From assembly GCA_951213105.1 (NCBI GenBank), contig OX578142.1:114759065-114823064 (forward strand): DNA of 64,000 nt, read 5' to 3'. Source of the DNA: Amaurobius ferox. Taxonomy: Eukaryota; Arthropoda; Arachnida; Araneae; Amaurobiidae. A program made the position numbers and the translations under genes. The first letter of the stretch is position 1, and each line of letters begins with the position of its first letter. Positions 11,366 through 24,560 of the stretch are shown here, in pieces. Under the pieces are notes generated by a model, which was not told where the DNA came from, made no database searches, and saw only the letters and a program-made list of their open reading frames with translations.

Positions 11366-11890
11366 TTGTTCAGTTGGTAGGGCGTTGGTGTCGAGGTTCG
11401 GAGTTTGGAAAGTTCCTTTGGCTATAACTTCATATTGACACCTAATCAGGATGTTGTTGATCCTGGAATACAAATCAAACTGTGTGAATGATAAAATTTA
11501 TGTGATGAAAAGAAGGGGATTATGTTAAAGGTAGGAAGTATCGGCCTCAAATTAAAGGGAAGAGAATATGAGGTTGCCCGAGTTATTTAGTTGGTAAAGG
11601 GACGGTTGCAAGTTTCGGAGGTTTGATGGTTGGAGTCGCTTCCTGGAGTATGACTTCATACTAATGCCCAAACAGAATGCTTTTAACATATGAAAACAAT
11701 TTGTGTGAAAAAAATATAAATAACGATGTGAGAGCTAGATGAAAGTGATTATATGAATGCCAAGAAATCTCACCTCCAAACCAAAAATTGGAGAATGTGA
11801 GGAGGTTTCTTTCAAGCTGGCATGCGGTAAAGCGCTGGTCTCGATATTTAAAATTCGAGTTCCACCATGTGTATAATTTCATCAAAAGGA
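11366..11890 (+). repeat. Three diverged ~220-bp tandem repeats with tRNA-like motifs
   Basis: Units start near 11366, 11583 and 11816. Shared landmarks are (C/T)AGTTGGTA(G/A)(G/A)G at 11371 and 11588, with GCGGTAAAGCGCTGGTCTCG at 11825, followed by GGTTCGGAG-, GGTTTGATGG- or ATTCGAGTTCC-type box B-like segments. Units 1 and 2 then share TGACTTCATACT/TAACTTCATATT, AATCAGGATG/AAACAGAATG, CTGTGTGA/TTGTGTGA and a closing GAGAATATGAGG/GAGAATGTGAGG. The third unit is truncated. This looks like an old tandem array derived from a tRNA-like element. Confidence 0.6.
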
Positions 11891-12844
11891 GTTCTGAGTT
11901 CTGATATTATTTTCATTTTTCAAATTACATATTGTACTATTTCTTGAATTTGAACCTGGGATCTAAAGTCAAAGTAACGCTTTATAAACATCTGAAGTTG
12001 ACTGACGTTAAAATGTTACTGAATATCATATCATCGCTTTGCGTTTCATTTCCCGATAAATGTTATAACTATTAAGGTGTAATCTTAAATGTGCAAATAA
12101 TCTTTATTTGTTTGAGTTAGTATCGAGTACTAATTTTAAAGTGATTATGAATATTAAATGTTTTTCATCGTATTGAAAACATCGAAATTGCTATTGGTTT
12201 TGCATATTTTAACATTTATAACTTCTATAAACTATTTCAAATTATTCACTGATTTATCCAACGGTAGCAGGTTTAAATAAAACTCAAATAAAAATATATT
12301 ACTAAAATATAGCGGAATAAAAATTAATTTGAGACAAAATATTTTTTACGCAAAATAAGAAACAGATATCCTATATAATTATTATTTTTTTTTTATAAAT
12401 TTCTGCTTGAGAAAGTTTAAGGATTAACGAACTTTTCAACGTCCCTTACAATGAATGAAAACTTTCTTTGCATGTTTTCATTAAATATTTATGTTAGATC
12501 ATTTATCTATATGCTTTGTTTCTCTATTTTAGGGGAGTATTAGTGCATCTATTCATCATTTTTGTCAATAACAATCTGTCAGTGGCAGAAGTTGTGAGAA
12601 ACAAAATATTGACTATTCTTTTGTAAAAGTAAAACAACTTACTTTCAGGATGGTATAATTTACTACTCAAACGCGCTCTCTTTATCGGATATTTGATGTG
12701 TTTGTCAGAGACAATTCTAGATTTTTTTTTTCGCTATCTACCCTCTATATTTTGTATTTATAATGAGTACTTTTAAAGCAATTTTTTTTAGTGAAATATA
12801 TTAATATTTGTTTATTCTCGAGTCTTTTACATATTTGCATAATA
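11891..12844. other. AT-rich DNA, nothing recognised
   Basis: Unique-looking sequence with short homopolymer runs. I see no coding signal and no element ends up to the pogo-like element. Confidence 0.5.
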
Positions 12845-13554
12845 AGGTAAGTGACCCAAATATGGGCACCCCTAAACATTTTAATTATTATGATGTATGT
12901 TTTAGCAGATAAAAATTTGAAAATTGGTGGATGCATTCTCCTTGCAGGGGGTAACAAAGAAAAAATGATAAATGAGTTAAAAACATCAGATAGGTGCTAA
13001 TAATGGACAGTGTCCATGTTGAGAACCTATGCCCATATTTGGAACCTTTGCACCTAATATGGGCACCCTTAAAAATCATGTTAAAAAAAAAAACTTAAAT
13101 CAACGTAAAACTTTAATCAGGGTCGGCACAAGATGGACATATAAAAATATAAAATTTTTCCTTACTTGTAAGGCCATAACATTCTTCATGTACCTAAACA
13201 CGGCACGTATTACACTGTATCATGTCTAATTGTTTTTCTTGACGACACAGTACACAATAGCAGGACTCTTTTGAGCTGGATACACCACTGCAGGACGGCT
13301 GATCTTCAACAGTTGATATTACATTTGTCTTGGGTTTAGGCTTGGGTGCTGGTTTCGGCTTAACTGCTCGTTTGGACTTGCCAGCTGCTTTATGCTTGAG
13401 CACCTTTTTTTTCTGGAAAAAGCGATTTTACCAGTCTTACAGCTCGATAATTTAAAGCCTTTTTTCTGTTGGCCTTTTTAAAATATCGGAGATAGATAAT
13501 TGATGAATATCTGTGTCTTTTTTACAGCACTGCCCATATTTGGGTCATTTACCT
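12845..13554 (-). mobile_element. Deleted pogo-like (Tc1/mariner superfamily) DNA transposon
   Basis: The terminal inverted repeats are AGGTAAGTGACCCAAATATG at the left and, read on the minus strand, AGGTAAATGACCCAAATATG at the right. They differ at one of 20 positions and both extend through GGCA. The dinucleotide TA flanks each end (12843-12844 and 13555-13556), as for Tc1/mariner-type insertion. Further copies of the ATGGGCA motif lie just inside the left end (13030-13070). At about 710 bp it is far shorter than an autonomous element of over 2 kb. It keeps only a C-terminal coding exon on the minus strand. Confidence 0.8.
13113..13412 (-). pseudogene. PHD-type zinc-finger exon of a pogo-like transposase (broken)
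   Basis: The minus-strand exon opens just after an acceptor-like TTTTTCCAG, in a frame closed upstream by TAA. It encodes a basic Lys/Pro-rich stretch (KPKPAPKPKPK) and then a zinc-finger pattern: CVLC, 11 residues, CNTC, 4 positions, HEEC, about 13 residues, CPSC. That spacing fits a C4HC3 PHD finger. PHD-like fingers of this kind sit at the C-terminus of many pogo/Tigger-like transposases in animals. An in-frame TAG (13194-13196) falls just before the His, where the family usually has an aromatic residue, so the domain is broken; the next stop is at 13113-13115. The catalytic DDE and N-terminal DNA-binding parts are missing. I infer an internally deleted transposon relic with no host function. 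Confidence is good for the finger, moderate for the exact family. Confidence 0.72.
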
Positions 13555-15488
13555 TATAATTGCCCTGTTAGCATTGGCAATCATTTTGTTTTTAGTTTAG
13601 GAATTCTACTGAATTGGCTATTGTATGCAATACTTTTTTTTCAACCAAACATTTTGTGAATCCGTTAACTGAACTGAATTGGATTGGAGGATTTACTTTT
13701 GTATTGATTTCTCAAAATTTCTGACAATAACCCATATAACTTTTCCAATTCTTTATTTCTTTTAAAAGAATAAATCTTTAATAAAAATTGTGGAGGAAGT
13801 TTATATATTTGGATTTGTTCTGCCTGTTGGACTGGTTGTAGGTTCTTCAATTATGTGGGGACCATTCTATGGGAAACATTGCAATTAATATGTCTCAGAA
13901 GCACCATGACGAATTCTCTAAGCATAAAATTTGTCCAACTTTTGAGTATACTTCCTTGAAGAAAGTAAGCATAAGAAAATTAGGCGACTATAATTATTTA
14001 GAGTGCGTTATAAGCCCTCTTGCTCAGGTCAGAAACATTGTGCTTTTAACAAGATACAATTGCTTCTAAGATACAATTGCTTCTTGTAGTAGACCGTTGT
14101 ATCTTAGCGTGTGTTAACAGCACACTATTGTAGCACCCCCGGATAACAAACTTAGCAAGCGACACCGAAAAAAGCTAACTACAAAGTTGTGGAGCATTGT
14201 CTAATTAACAGAAATAGACAATAAAACTGATAAAGAAAACATGCTTGACACATGCTTATTGTAAATTGCTGTTCTATTCAGAACTGCTAAAATGAACAAA
14301 TCATCGACAAGCATTGCAGTTTTTATAGTATTATAGTCTCTGATGATGCGATTATTTGACATTTATTGCTTTCAATATACGCGTTTCGTGCGTACTTGCT
14401 GTCGAATCCTACTAATTGGACAATTATTTACAACTTTAACTGTCTTTTTCGTCTATGTCGCTTCGTAGGTAATTTCGTTATCCTAACATTTAAAATTATC
14501 CGTTAGGGGTGATACAATCCCATTTATTCGTTCGAGCACTGTCATTATACTACAGATAGATCTAATGCTTACACTCATCAAGTTTTGCTTACAAGTTATA
14601 TGAAGTATTTAAGAACTTTCCTATGGAATTTGTATATATCGTTAAGTACAAGTATAAAATACGCAATTACGGACCATAAATAGAAAGCTATAAAAAATCT
14701 CCCTAATACACGCCAATATTTAAGAATATCATAATAACTAAACTTACTTAACGCATTTGCTTCTGTAAATACAGATATAGACTGCAAGACAGCTATGCAT
14801 GATCCTGAAAAATCCTGGGCGTATTGAGAAGTTTTAGCTGGTAATTTTCGGCTTTATCCCTTCCTGATATATTAAGCATCCGTGACTGCCACACATCAGG
14901 AACATCTATTTAGTGTTCACCGTGTGTGGAACACATTTAGAACATATATATCGAATCAACCAAGAGTATTTACAAATTAGCTATTACCAAGATGGATATT
15001 CCCACATATGTCCTTATAAATTGAAATCTATTGTTATAAATGAAATCAGCCCCCTCCCTCGAGTGGCATACAATATTTCATCTCTGTATCAGTTTCTTTC
15101 TGTTTTAACTTCTTTTTCACATAATAAAAATAGAGGAGATATTTTTGGCCAGATCCAGACGTGGCTATGTAGCCAACGAAGGGGGACTTTCTTAAGAGAA
15201 CTGTGTTGCATTTCGTTGTATGCAAGGAAACGATTTATACTGTGTAATCTGGAAACAAACACCATCTAAGTGGAAACACGAATTTTCCGCCATGCAGCCA
15301 AATACTCCAAAAATCAGTAGTAAGAGTTATCTACTAATCTACGGATGGGCGCGATGTAATAATAATGCATACCCTTTATATGCTATAGTGCCTTTATATT
15401 AATGGGATTTAATCTTTTTGTAATTAGTATAAATCTTCTTAATTGAGTTAGTTATTTGTTTTTGTTGTGTTTGTTATTAATCTATATG
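13555..15488. other. Unique-looking DNA, no gene recognised
   Basis: Open frames here (for example 14913-15269) carry no domain I recognise. The only local repeat I see is a 17-bp duplication (AGATACAATTGCTTCTA) at 14052-14085. Confidence 0.5.
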
Positions 15489-15490
15489 TA

Positions 15491-15625
15491 ATGCATATAT
15501 ATACAAACAAAATAAATACTTCTAAGCAGGAGTTTTTATTCATTTTCTTCGTTCACTTTAATACATATATATATACAAACAAAATGAATACTTCTAAGCA
15601 TGAGTTTTGATTCATTTTCTTCGTT
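15491..15625. repeat. Tandem duplication of ~65 bp
   Basis: Two copies (about 15491-15553 and 15561-15625) share ATATATACAAACAAAAT(A/G)A, ATACTTCTAAGCA and TTCATTTTCTTCGTT, with a few substitutions and a 2-base length change. Confidence 0.92.
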
Positions 15626-18600
15626 TTTTTTTTGTGTAGAAGCAACAATAAAATAGGTATTTAGAATTAAACTGTAAACGTTCCACTGTAAACATGTTAT
15701 AAATCAAATGGCAACACACCAATTCTTATGTGATATAACTGTAGGAACATGTTACTATGCATTGCCGTCGGACAATTTTCTACAAATACTCAGAAACGAA
15801 AACATATTAAGAGTCTCATACTGCAAAAATAAGCTGAGAAAGTAGTTTTGGCATTTCTCTGCCATTCCTGGTATGATGCTTGTTTTAACCTTCTCAGCTG
15901 TACCATTGACTAAGCAGGGTACTTCAGACTTCAGTGAAAACTTTCAAGAGTCTTACATTTCGACGTAAGAAAATTTGCGATAGGAAAATATTTCTTTATC
16001 ATCTGTAAAAACAAACCCTGACTGGGTAACGTGTAGTTGCGTGTTTACAAAAACGCCCCCATCTTTAGGTTGCAAGGTAAGATCCTGTAGGATTCAGTTT
16101 ACAAGGGAGTAGGTGGGGCGCTGCCTAAAAAAGAATTAAAAAAATGATTTCATGCTGTTTAGAGAAGAATGCAGCTTTTATTGAAAGAAATAGCCTCTCA
16201 AGATGTTTTGCTACCACAATGGATTCGATGACTCTCTTGCTTAAAAGCATGAGTCGGAATTGTTTGAAGTTGCTTAGGTATTTTGTTGTAATAGTGTTCC
16301 AAAAAATAAATCTATTTTTCTTGCTGCTTAAAGCAACTATTAATGACGTGGCTTGTAAACAAATTACCATGCATGCAATTTTTGTAGGAATATTTTCACG
16401 TGGCTAATGTTTGGGTTTTATCATGTTTGCTGTACTTTTCTTGTCTGGCCCACCTTAATATGTTTGACACTACAATAGCGATGGCAAATCTTTCTTAATT
16501 TTTGAATGCCCACAAAGGTTTTCTTTCACATTATTTGCTTATTTCACTACGTCAATTTAAATTACCGGGATACTCACAAAATATTTCCCTCCTATTGTAA
16601 ATTATACAAATGTATTCTATCTCACAAAAGTAATAGTGTAAGAATAAAATGTAATAAATATATTTATGTAAATAAAGAATATTATACACAAACAATTGTA
16701 TTCTTGCACATGATTAAAAGGTTTCTCTATCAATAAAACTATCTAACGGCGACATATATCCAGGTATGCTCTAAGTATGTAAGTGTGTAAACTCCTGACA
16801 CATACGGTTTTGTTATTTAAATCAAAATATATTTATACGTATTTTATATGGCTTTCATAATTATAGTGTATAGAAGGGATAAAATGTGCTACATAAGACT
16901 TAAGAATTATATATCATAATTTTTAATGATTGTTGGATATTAATTCATAGTTTTAAAAGTAAATCTTTGTTTCTGATCATAAACTTTTTATATCTGTAGA
17001 TCTGGATGAAATTCATTGGCTACAACGAATCTCTTCATCAAGTATAGTTACAAAAAGTATAAAAAAAGCTTTAATGTAACGAATTTTAGATATAGTATAT
17101 TCGAAAATTTTCGCCTATTTGGATTCAATTTTCAAGATTTGAATTTAAATTCAATGTAACGAAATAATTTTAAAATATTTGAAAAAGTATAAGAATGATA
17201 ATTTTAAGTCATTTTATTCAAGTTTCTTTAAATGAAAATGCCGTTTTTTCCAGTGTACAAAATAATCAACCAGCTTATCATCAAAATTAAAAGCTTTGAA
17301 TTCGAGTATGTTTTCGAGTATATGATACCTGTTGACTATAGATAGAAGATACGAATTACACCACTATCTCGCTAATTTGAACTCGATAGGGTCTAAAATT
17401 AAGTTCAAAATTAATGAGACAGAAAAAGGACATCTTTTTACAGGGACCGGAAAGTTAGTTCGAATTATGGAAACATTTGAATTAATGATATTTTATATCT
17501 ATGTATTCCATGTTTCTATTAGCGCGACTAAAGAATTTTAATTGAATTTTGCTTATGCTATATTCCTAAATGCGATAAAGATATCAGTAATACGGTTCCG
17601 CCTTTTATGAAAACAATCATAAAAAAGCAAATGCTTTTTAAATCATTTTATCTTTTAAAAAAATACACGTGTTAAAAGATAACATCAAACACAATTATCT
17701 TAGTGACTATAAAAACATTTTTTGAAATTATTCGAAAACAGTAGGGGTTCATTAAAAAAGATAATTAGCATTCAAAAATTTACAATCTATATTCCCTATA
17801 GCTGAGATCGCAATTTTCGTAATTTTACCTATCTGCTTTATGCTTTTTTAAAAAATGCCTGAACTTGATGAAAAATAATGATTCATTACTTTGACTGATT
17901 GGATAAAGTGATATGACTTTTTCTATTCACTCGACAGCACCTGCATACAAATTAAAAATTTGTTTGGAGCGTGATACAGGGGTGAAAAACGGTTAGTTAT
18001 GAACATTAGGATTATCGCACTCACTTTTCATTGACAGTTCATTAATAACGCCCCATTCTGACCACCAAAAAAAAAAATTGTTTCTCTCATAGCGTAGTTC
18101 CGTACGGGCTTTAATAATTTCATTACTCAGAAAGCTCAACAATTTATTCTGCATAAACACCCCCCTTTCTCATACTCCCCCTCACAAATTCGGAAATGGG
18201 GGAATCCCTACAAAAAAAGGGGAACAGTGGTTACCATGGCCCCAAACCTCATGCTGAGGTTTTCAGAACTCCTACTGTCACGTGGTTCTAGGCAGATTTG
18301 GGGGCTTTTGTAATAAAGCGCCATCTATTGGTCATCGATTAAATTCCCGCTGCGACAGAGTTAGGCCGGACTTTCATTACTTCCGAAGGTCTTGCGGGAA
18401 CTCAGTTTATCAGGGATGATAGTGATTAATCACATTTCATACTATCGATTTTCATGACAGCCCCATTCTTTCATGTCGACTTGATTAGTAGATAATTATT
18501 AGAACCGTCGGAGAATAACGTTTCGTTGTGGGTTACTCATCCTATGCTTAAAAGAAAAATATCATCATATAAAAGCAAGATGTACCGAAAGCAATTTTTA

Positions 18601-18760
18601 TACCATGTAATATTTTCCTGTATATCTTTATTATCTTCTGAACTGAACCGCCTATACTATCTTCCGTAATTCCAAATGCATTCCAACATAGATAAACATT
18701 TCACTCATGCATTTCAGTAAAGTACCCTGAGGAGGTGTATCCACTATCCAAGTCTTAAAA
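15626..18760. other. AT-rich unique DNA with a GC-richer island near 18.2-18.4 kb
   Basis: I recognise no gene. The island at about 18240-18400 contains GCGCCATCTATTGG, a string often seen in arthropod repeats, but I find no terminal repeats that would define an element. Confidence 0.45.
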
Positions 18761-18768
18761 TGCACATC

Positions 18769-18790
18769 ATTTATTATTATTATTATTAAT
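18769..18790. repeat. (TTA)n microsatellite
   Basis: About seven TTA/ATT units. Confidence 0.85.
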
Positions 18791-21700
18791 ATTGTTTTTT
18801 AAATACTTTTATTTACTACTATTATAATGGACGAACATGTTTAAATAAATATCCAATCATCATCTTTTGGAGACTTTTTAATTTATTTTAATTTTAAGTT
18901 TATTCATACATTTATTACATAAAGGTAAAAACAGCTTATAGAAAAAAATCATTTTCAATCGTCTGTAATCTTCTTTAAGGAAGATTTCACCTACAAATTG
19001 ATAAATAAATATGTTGATTGATATTAATAGTAAAATAGCAAATCAGCACAATTTTATGTATTTTTTTTTTTTTTTACAAATTTATGAAAAATACATAAAA
19101 AATAAAATATATACTTTTCTTTATATGTTTTTGTAAAATATTTATTTGAGGCATATGTAAATTTCTTAACATTCCAAAACTTCCAAATGCAGTAATTAAT
19201 ATTTTTTTTTATTAATTTTTGCATTTACAGAGAATTTTTCAACTTTTCACTAGCTGTTTTAACGAGATCGGATTTTTATTTATTGACATCCCACCTTGGA
19301 AGTTTAAGTTTTACTAATGTGAAAATGAAATTATTAAATATGTATTAAACATGGTCATGCAGACAGACCAGCACGTTTGTCATGAAAGGACATATCTTTA
19401 AAAATCTTTGAAATTGATTACCAAATTTTATACAACGTAACAAGCACATTTTATATTTTTATTCCAATTTATTGCCAATTGATTATTGTTTGCAATTTCA
19501 TCATTAGTATCAAACATATGCATATAAGAGTCAAAATGTTCTATTCCCTATTACAGAAAAAATACCAATAAAAACCATAAACGATATTTATACTAATTTA
19601 ACTGCACTTGGCTTAAAACTCATATTATTTGTACTTCAACTTTGAGCACACATCTGGCAGAAACAGACATTTGAGTAATGCCCTAGGATTAAGCACTGAA
19701 AACTGAGTGAACTGCATAAGTTAAAAGACTTCAAAGATCATTAACAAAATGCCAAATATCATTATTCTGTGCCCATTAATTTGCTCATAATGACTGGATA
19801 TTCATTTATTTCAAGGAGCATCGTTAGCTCAATTAATGATAAGATTTCAAGTTTCTTTATTAAAAAGAGAATGAGTTCAATTCTTCGAGAAACTTTTCAT
19901 CGTTAAGTTAAGAAGATAAATACATTTATCTTATCTAGTAAATTAACAATGGTGGATTTTGCGAATCCCGTAAATATCGGAACATTTGTCAATGATACTA
20001 GAGCACTGTGGTTGTGGCATTACACCCAACTGGTATTTTAACAGCATGCTGATGACCATAATATCTGTGGTATTTGATAGATTCGGTTGTGTTACTTGGC
20101 TTAGCGTAATAAAAGACAAATAAAAAGTTGTTACTCGTACATTTTCTTCTGACATGAATTAGCCAAAATTTGAAGAATTGTAGATATAAGATAATTTATG
20201 AAGGGTAATAAATCTGAGTGTTGCATGTGTTATTACGCGAGTTGTATTTGTAATTAGTTGATGATCCTGTGTATGTGCATGTGATCTCAATTATTTCCAT
20301 TTATTTAACTAATTCACCGGATCTTTGGACGAATAACAATGTCAGATCTTATATGTATGTGCTTTTCAAATGTCAAGTGTATTCATACTTTTTGTTATTA
20401 TTCTGGTTATAAATCCTAGTGAATGCTTATGTACATAACTTTTTATGTTTAATAAACTTAAATTTACATCTGTGGTATACATTTCAGTTAGTAGCTTCGA
20501 TGAATAAAGAACAATCTACATTTAAATTAAAAATCCTTTGCTCAAATTACTCTGTAAAATAACATAGGAATGACAACTCCTACTAAATTTTATGAGACAC
20601 TTCTAACTTATTGGTAGAAATTCTCTTATCTGTAAAGGTAACATATAGTAATTTATAAAATGTCCTTAATTATTTATTTTTTTACTATGGCTAATTAATT
20701 CTGTGTACATTATTTAGACTATGACTGCGAAGTCTCTTATCTACACCACAATAGGTGCACGTTAAAAGCCATTAGTCGTGGTTGCTGCACCAGGAGCTGT
20801 AAAAACATGTGCCAGCTATGTCATATTGTGCGAGTACAATGATCTAGGAAAATTCATCACCTTTTATAAAAAGCCTACACGCTTTTGCTTATACAGCTTA
20901 TTCCACCTTATTGCGGTGATGAATAATAGTGTGGTGAGAACGAGAGAATGGCATCGCAGGCATCAAGTTTGCTCATGAATATCTGGAGAAATTAAATTGC
21001 AAATCATATATGATCATTCATAAAAAACCCCTTACTGAGTAGGGATATCCCCTGGTGGGTAGGGGAGAAAACCAAGAAAAAAAAACTTCGTTCGTGTCTT
21101 TGAATAGGGGCTCTAAGGTTCATTAAGTCTATGCTGTCTGTTGAAGTTGGCGAAATTAAGATTCTACAGTTTATCCAATTTATTATCTTTCCTATGAAAT
21201 TTATGTTTGAAGTCTTAGAATCTAGAAAATTAAATTAGAGAATAATTGCAGGATGTATTTTCTTAACCTAATTTTTACCTGTTTGAGAACAAACATAGGT
21301 TTTAACATGCATCATCCAATTCGGATGAAAATTTGTGTCCCATTTAGCACTATTGCCGATAAAAACGCTAGAAAAATTCGCGTCCCACAATGCGTTTAAA
21401 TTTATAGCCTAACATGCGTTATCTGTCTCTACAATATGTTGCAAAATAATTTTTTAAAATGAAATGCATTTGTTAAATTAGATTTAATTTTCTGTTGCAT
21501 ACTGAGCACTGAGAAATTTTCTTTAGAAAATCGGCGTTTAGATGCATCAATGAGGAATGTTTAAACACCGTTCTTCAACGTCTTAGTGAACTTTAATCTA
21601 TTAAAACGTCGATTACCGGGTTGCCTGCAGTAAGAAATGAATATTGAATTTTTATTCAAAACCAGAAAGAATTACCCGTCGTTGCCCGTGTCCTACATAA

Positions 21701-22018
21701 TCACCCTCTTCTTAAATAATATATTTACAGTATCGCCTCTTCAAATTGTCTCAATTTTCTATACGCTCCGTAAGTGTGGATTAAAAGAAAAAAAAAAAAG
21801 AAAAAGGGACAAAAATATCTTATTTGTAAGACAGAAGGCGTGGCTTAACCTACTGTAAGTTGCTCATGCGCAGTCGACCGAGAGAAAAATACACTGGACT
21901 TCATTTGCGGTCGTGCAATTTAAATTTTTATGAGTTTGCTTGATAAATCCCGAAAAATTAAATAAAGTAGTTAATAACTTTTTGTTAAAATGCCAAGATA
22001 TACACACAGCATTTTGCC
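18791..22018. other. AT-rich unique DNA, nothing recognised
   Basis: Long T- and A-runs (19061-19075, 21787-21800) and no recognisable coding signal, tRNA or element ends. Confidence 0.5.
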
Positions 22019-22290
22019 GGGCGCGGGAGCACAGTGGTTAGCGCGCGAGAATTGCACTCGGTAGACCCGGGTTCGATTCCCGCCACTGCCAAAACAGCCG
22101 CCGTGTTCACACGGAGTACGATCACGTTAAACATGTGGGCCCGTAACTCCTTTCGAGAGATTGGTGGTAGGGAAAGGAGGGTACGGTCCCTGTGGATACC
22201 TCCCCCACTCGGTTCCGGTCTAAATTGGGTGGCACTTCCCGGCCGTCCAATTACCTTACACCTTTCTGGTAGGTCGAACGGTCTGGGTCT
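22019..22290 (+). mobile_element. tRNA-derived SINE (family A), nearly full-length
   Basis: Head GGGCGCGGGAGCACAGTGG, TTAGCGCGC (box A region) and GGGTTCGATTCCCGCC (box B). The body is very close to the copy at 8815, with a 7-base deletion after CCGTCCAA. The tail is (CAA)n in place of (GAA)n. A target-site duplication is not clear. The open frames on both strands here are fortuitous. Confidence 0.88.
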
Positions 22291-22650
22291 CAACAACAAC
22301 ACAACTTTCTGCCAAACTATAGAATTGTGCTAATCTTCCTGATTTGGATACGACGAAATATTTAAGTATCAGATGGCTTTCGATTTTATAAAAAAAATGA
22401 ATAAGAAAAAATTGCCTTACGGATTTGATTTAAACATCGTTAAAAAGAACGTTCTTTCGATCTTTCTTCTGTTGCCAAGATGAAAACTCTGTGATGATAT
22501 TTTTATTCGCTAATGAGCTGATTTGTTTGAAGCGCGTTATAAAAGATAAAATAGCGAAAACTAATTCGAATTTTAAAGCATCTCACCGAGGCGTATTTCT
22601 GTGAGCCCTGAAGTACATTTGCATGAAATTTCGTCTCTGTCCAATGCGTC

Positions 22651-22836
22651 TTCTACCCAGATCGTCCGCCCTACGCGAAGGCGTAAGGTATCTGTTTGGA
22701 CGGCCGGGAAGTCGAAGTGCCACCAAATTAAACCGGAACCCAGTAGGGGAAGCATCAACTGGGACCGTACCCTCCTTCTTCTACCACCAACCTCTCAGAA
22801 GGGCTTACGGACCCGATGTTTAACGCGATCGTACTG
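22651..22836 (-). mobile_element. 5'-truncated SINE-A, minus strand
   Basis: The reverse complement matches the family body from TACGATC(A/G)CGTTAAACAT through GAGAGGTTGGTGG and GGGTACGGTCCC to the GGCGGACGATCTGGGT end. The tRNA-like head is missing, as is common for 5'-truncated insertions. It lies about 360 bases from a plus-strand copy, in the opposite orientation. Confidence 0.82.
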
Positions 22837-22965
22837 AGCAGAAATATTTGTCAATATATTCTTAAATAACACCCCGTTCATACAGCTTTGGATCAAATAT
22901 TACATAAGATAATTTGCATAATCAATGGAAGTCTGTAAAATCATTTTTTTTCTAGATTTTGACTT

Positions 22966-22982
22966 CTTTTTTTTTTTTTTTT
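22966..22982. repeat. Poly(T) tract
   Basis: Run of about 17 T. Confidence 0.9.
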
Positions 22983-23398
22983 AATATGAATAAAGCGTAT
23001 AATAATTAACAATGATATCGTATCTTAACAATATTTTAACTATGAATTATTAGCTTAAGATAACACCCGTGTGTTCAATACATGACCATTGGATGCACAG
23101 AATTGATTAAAAAAAAACCTTTTCACTGTCTGCCCGTCCCATTTGGTGACAAATTCGGTGACAATTTTGTTGCAATATTGCCAACTGGACGACTTTGGGG
23201 AAAATGTCACAAAATTGACGATTATTCTGTATCGCAAAAATTTTAATGTCTTTGGTAATTAGCCCCCTTCGTTTTGTGTAAATGATTAATTTTTTGGATC
23301 CAAAATATAGTTTCACTGTTCATCGGATAGGTACACTTTGTTAAGGATCTAAAGTGGTGCAAAATGTGTAGAAGATGATAGAGTAATCATGTTTTGTT

Positions 23399-23411
23399 GG
23401 GGGGGGGGGGT
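23399..23411. repeat. Poly(G) tract
   Basis: Run of about 12-13 G in otherwise AT-rich sequence. Confidence 0.9.
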
Positions 23412-24560
23412 CGTATGATAATTAATAATATAGATTAAAATATGTGCTTGGTCCACGTGAGTTCTAGGATATTCGGAGCAGAAGTGCTGCAGGCGAACGG
23501 ATAAGAGCTAATTTTATGCCGTAACTTAACGCACCCCATTATATGGTGGGCACAACATCTAGTTTGAATGCTTGAGTTTTATCTTCTTCCCACCTGTAAA
23601 GCAACTATTGCGATAAAGCTACGAGAAATAGAAGTCAGGTCAAAAAGAAATGTCATTTATTTCCGTGTCAGAAAAGCTTCAAACTATGCCTACCGTGGCG
23701 AACTAAATAGTGGGTATGGCAATGCAATGTCGCCTTTCGAACGTCGTAATTGCTGCCGCTGGTCCGAACGCAATTTGCGTTATTGTTATTAAGAGTAGCA
23801 CTTCATATACACGAGATTCAATTTAATGAGGGGGGGAGGGCAAGGGGAGATTCAGATAGAATTCCTAAGAGCTTACGACTGAAGTTCTCTCTAATTCGAT
23901 ACTAAATTAATCTCAGAAACAAATTTAGCCACTCTTATAATTTGTCAACCTCGCTTAGTGTGCCTATGAAATTACACTTAATATTATTTCCTTTTCCCCG
24001 CTCGCTTTATTAAGAGGATTTCATCGAGGGCAGGGGATTATGTATGTATTCCATTAACGTCTCGGCGATTACTCTGGCCGCAGAACATTTATTGACAACA
24101 TTTAAGGACGAATTCCTTTTCACAAGTCTTTTGTTTACCAATCATTCTTTCGGTTACTGCGAAATAATGTAATTAATAAATTGGTTGTCTTCTGTTCCAT
24201 TGACATATTTCTCGATATTGGGAGCTTTTTGGAAGGGGTAGCGAGGGGAATTTGCATATATCCCATGCGGAGGTTACGGAAAGTAAAAATGGATCTCAAC
24301 AATTGATTATAATGAGAGAAGTGTCGAGGGGGAGTTAATGAGTATTTTCGGAAAGGCAGAATCGGCTATTAAATTGTTTTAAGTTTATTTTTTTAGGAAA
24401 TATTTGTATTTAGAGTATGTATACATTTCAGATCTTTTTTAATTGGGGAAACAATCGGCTGAAATACTGAATTAATGTGGTTAGATCTATATAATTTTTG
24501 AAATAGTTAGTTTGATTCGTTGTAGAACATGGATTGAAAATGAGGAGAAAAGCAAATTGC
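23412..24560. other. Unique-looking DNA, nothing recognised
   Basis: The open frame at 23568-23792 shows no domain I know. No element ends are visible. Confidence 0.45.

Noticed and set aside
14913..15269. 118-codon plus-strand frame
   Set aside because: No recognisable domain, no homology I can name and no supporting context.
18290..18400. GC-richer island with GCGCCATCTATTGG as an exon or element
   Set aside because: No open frame with a recognisable product and no terminal repeats could be found.
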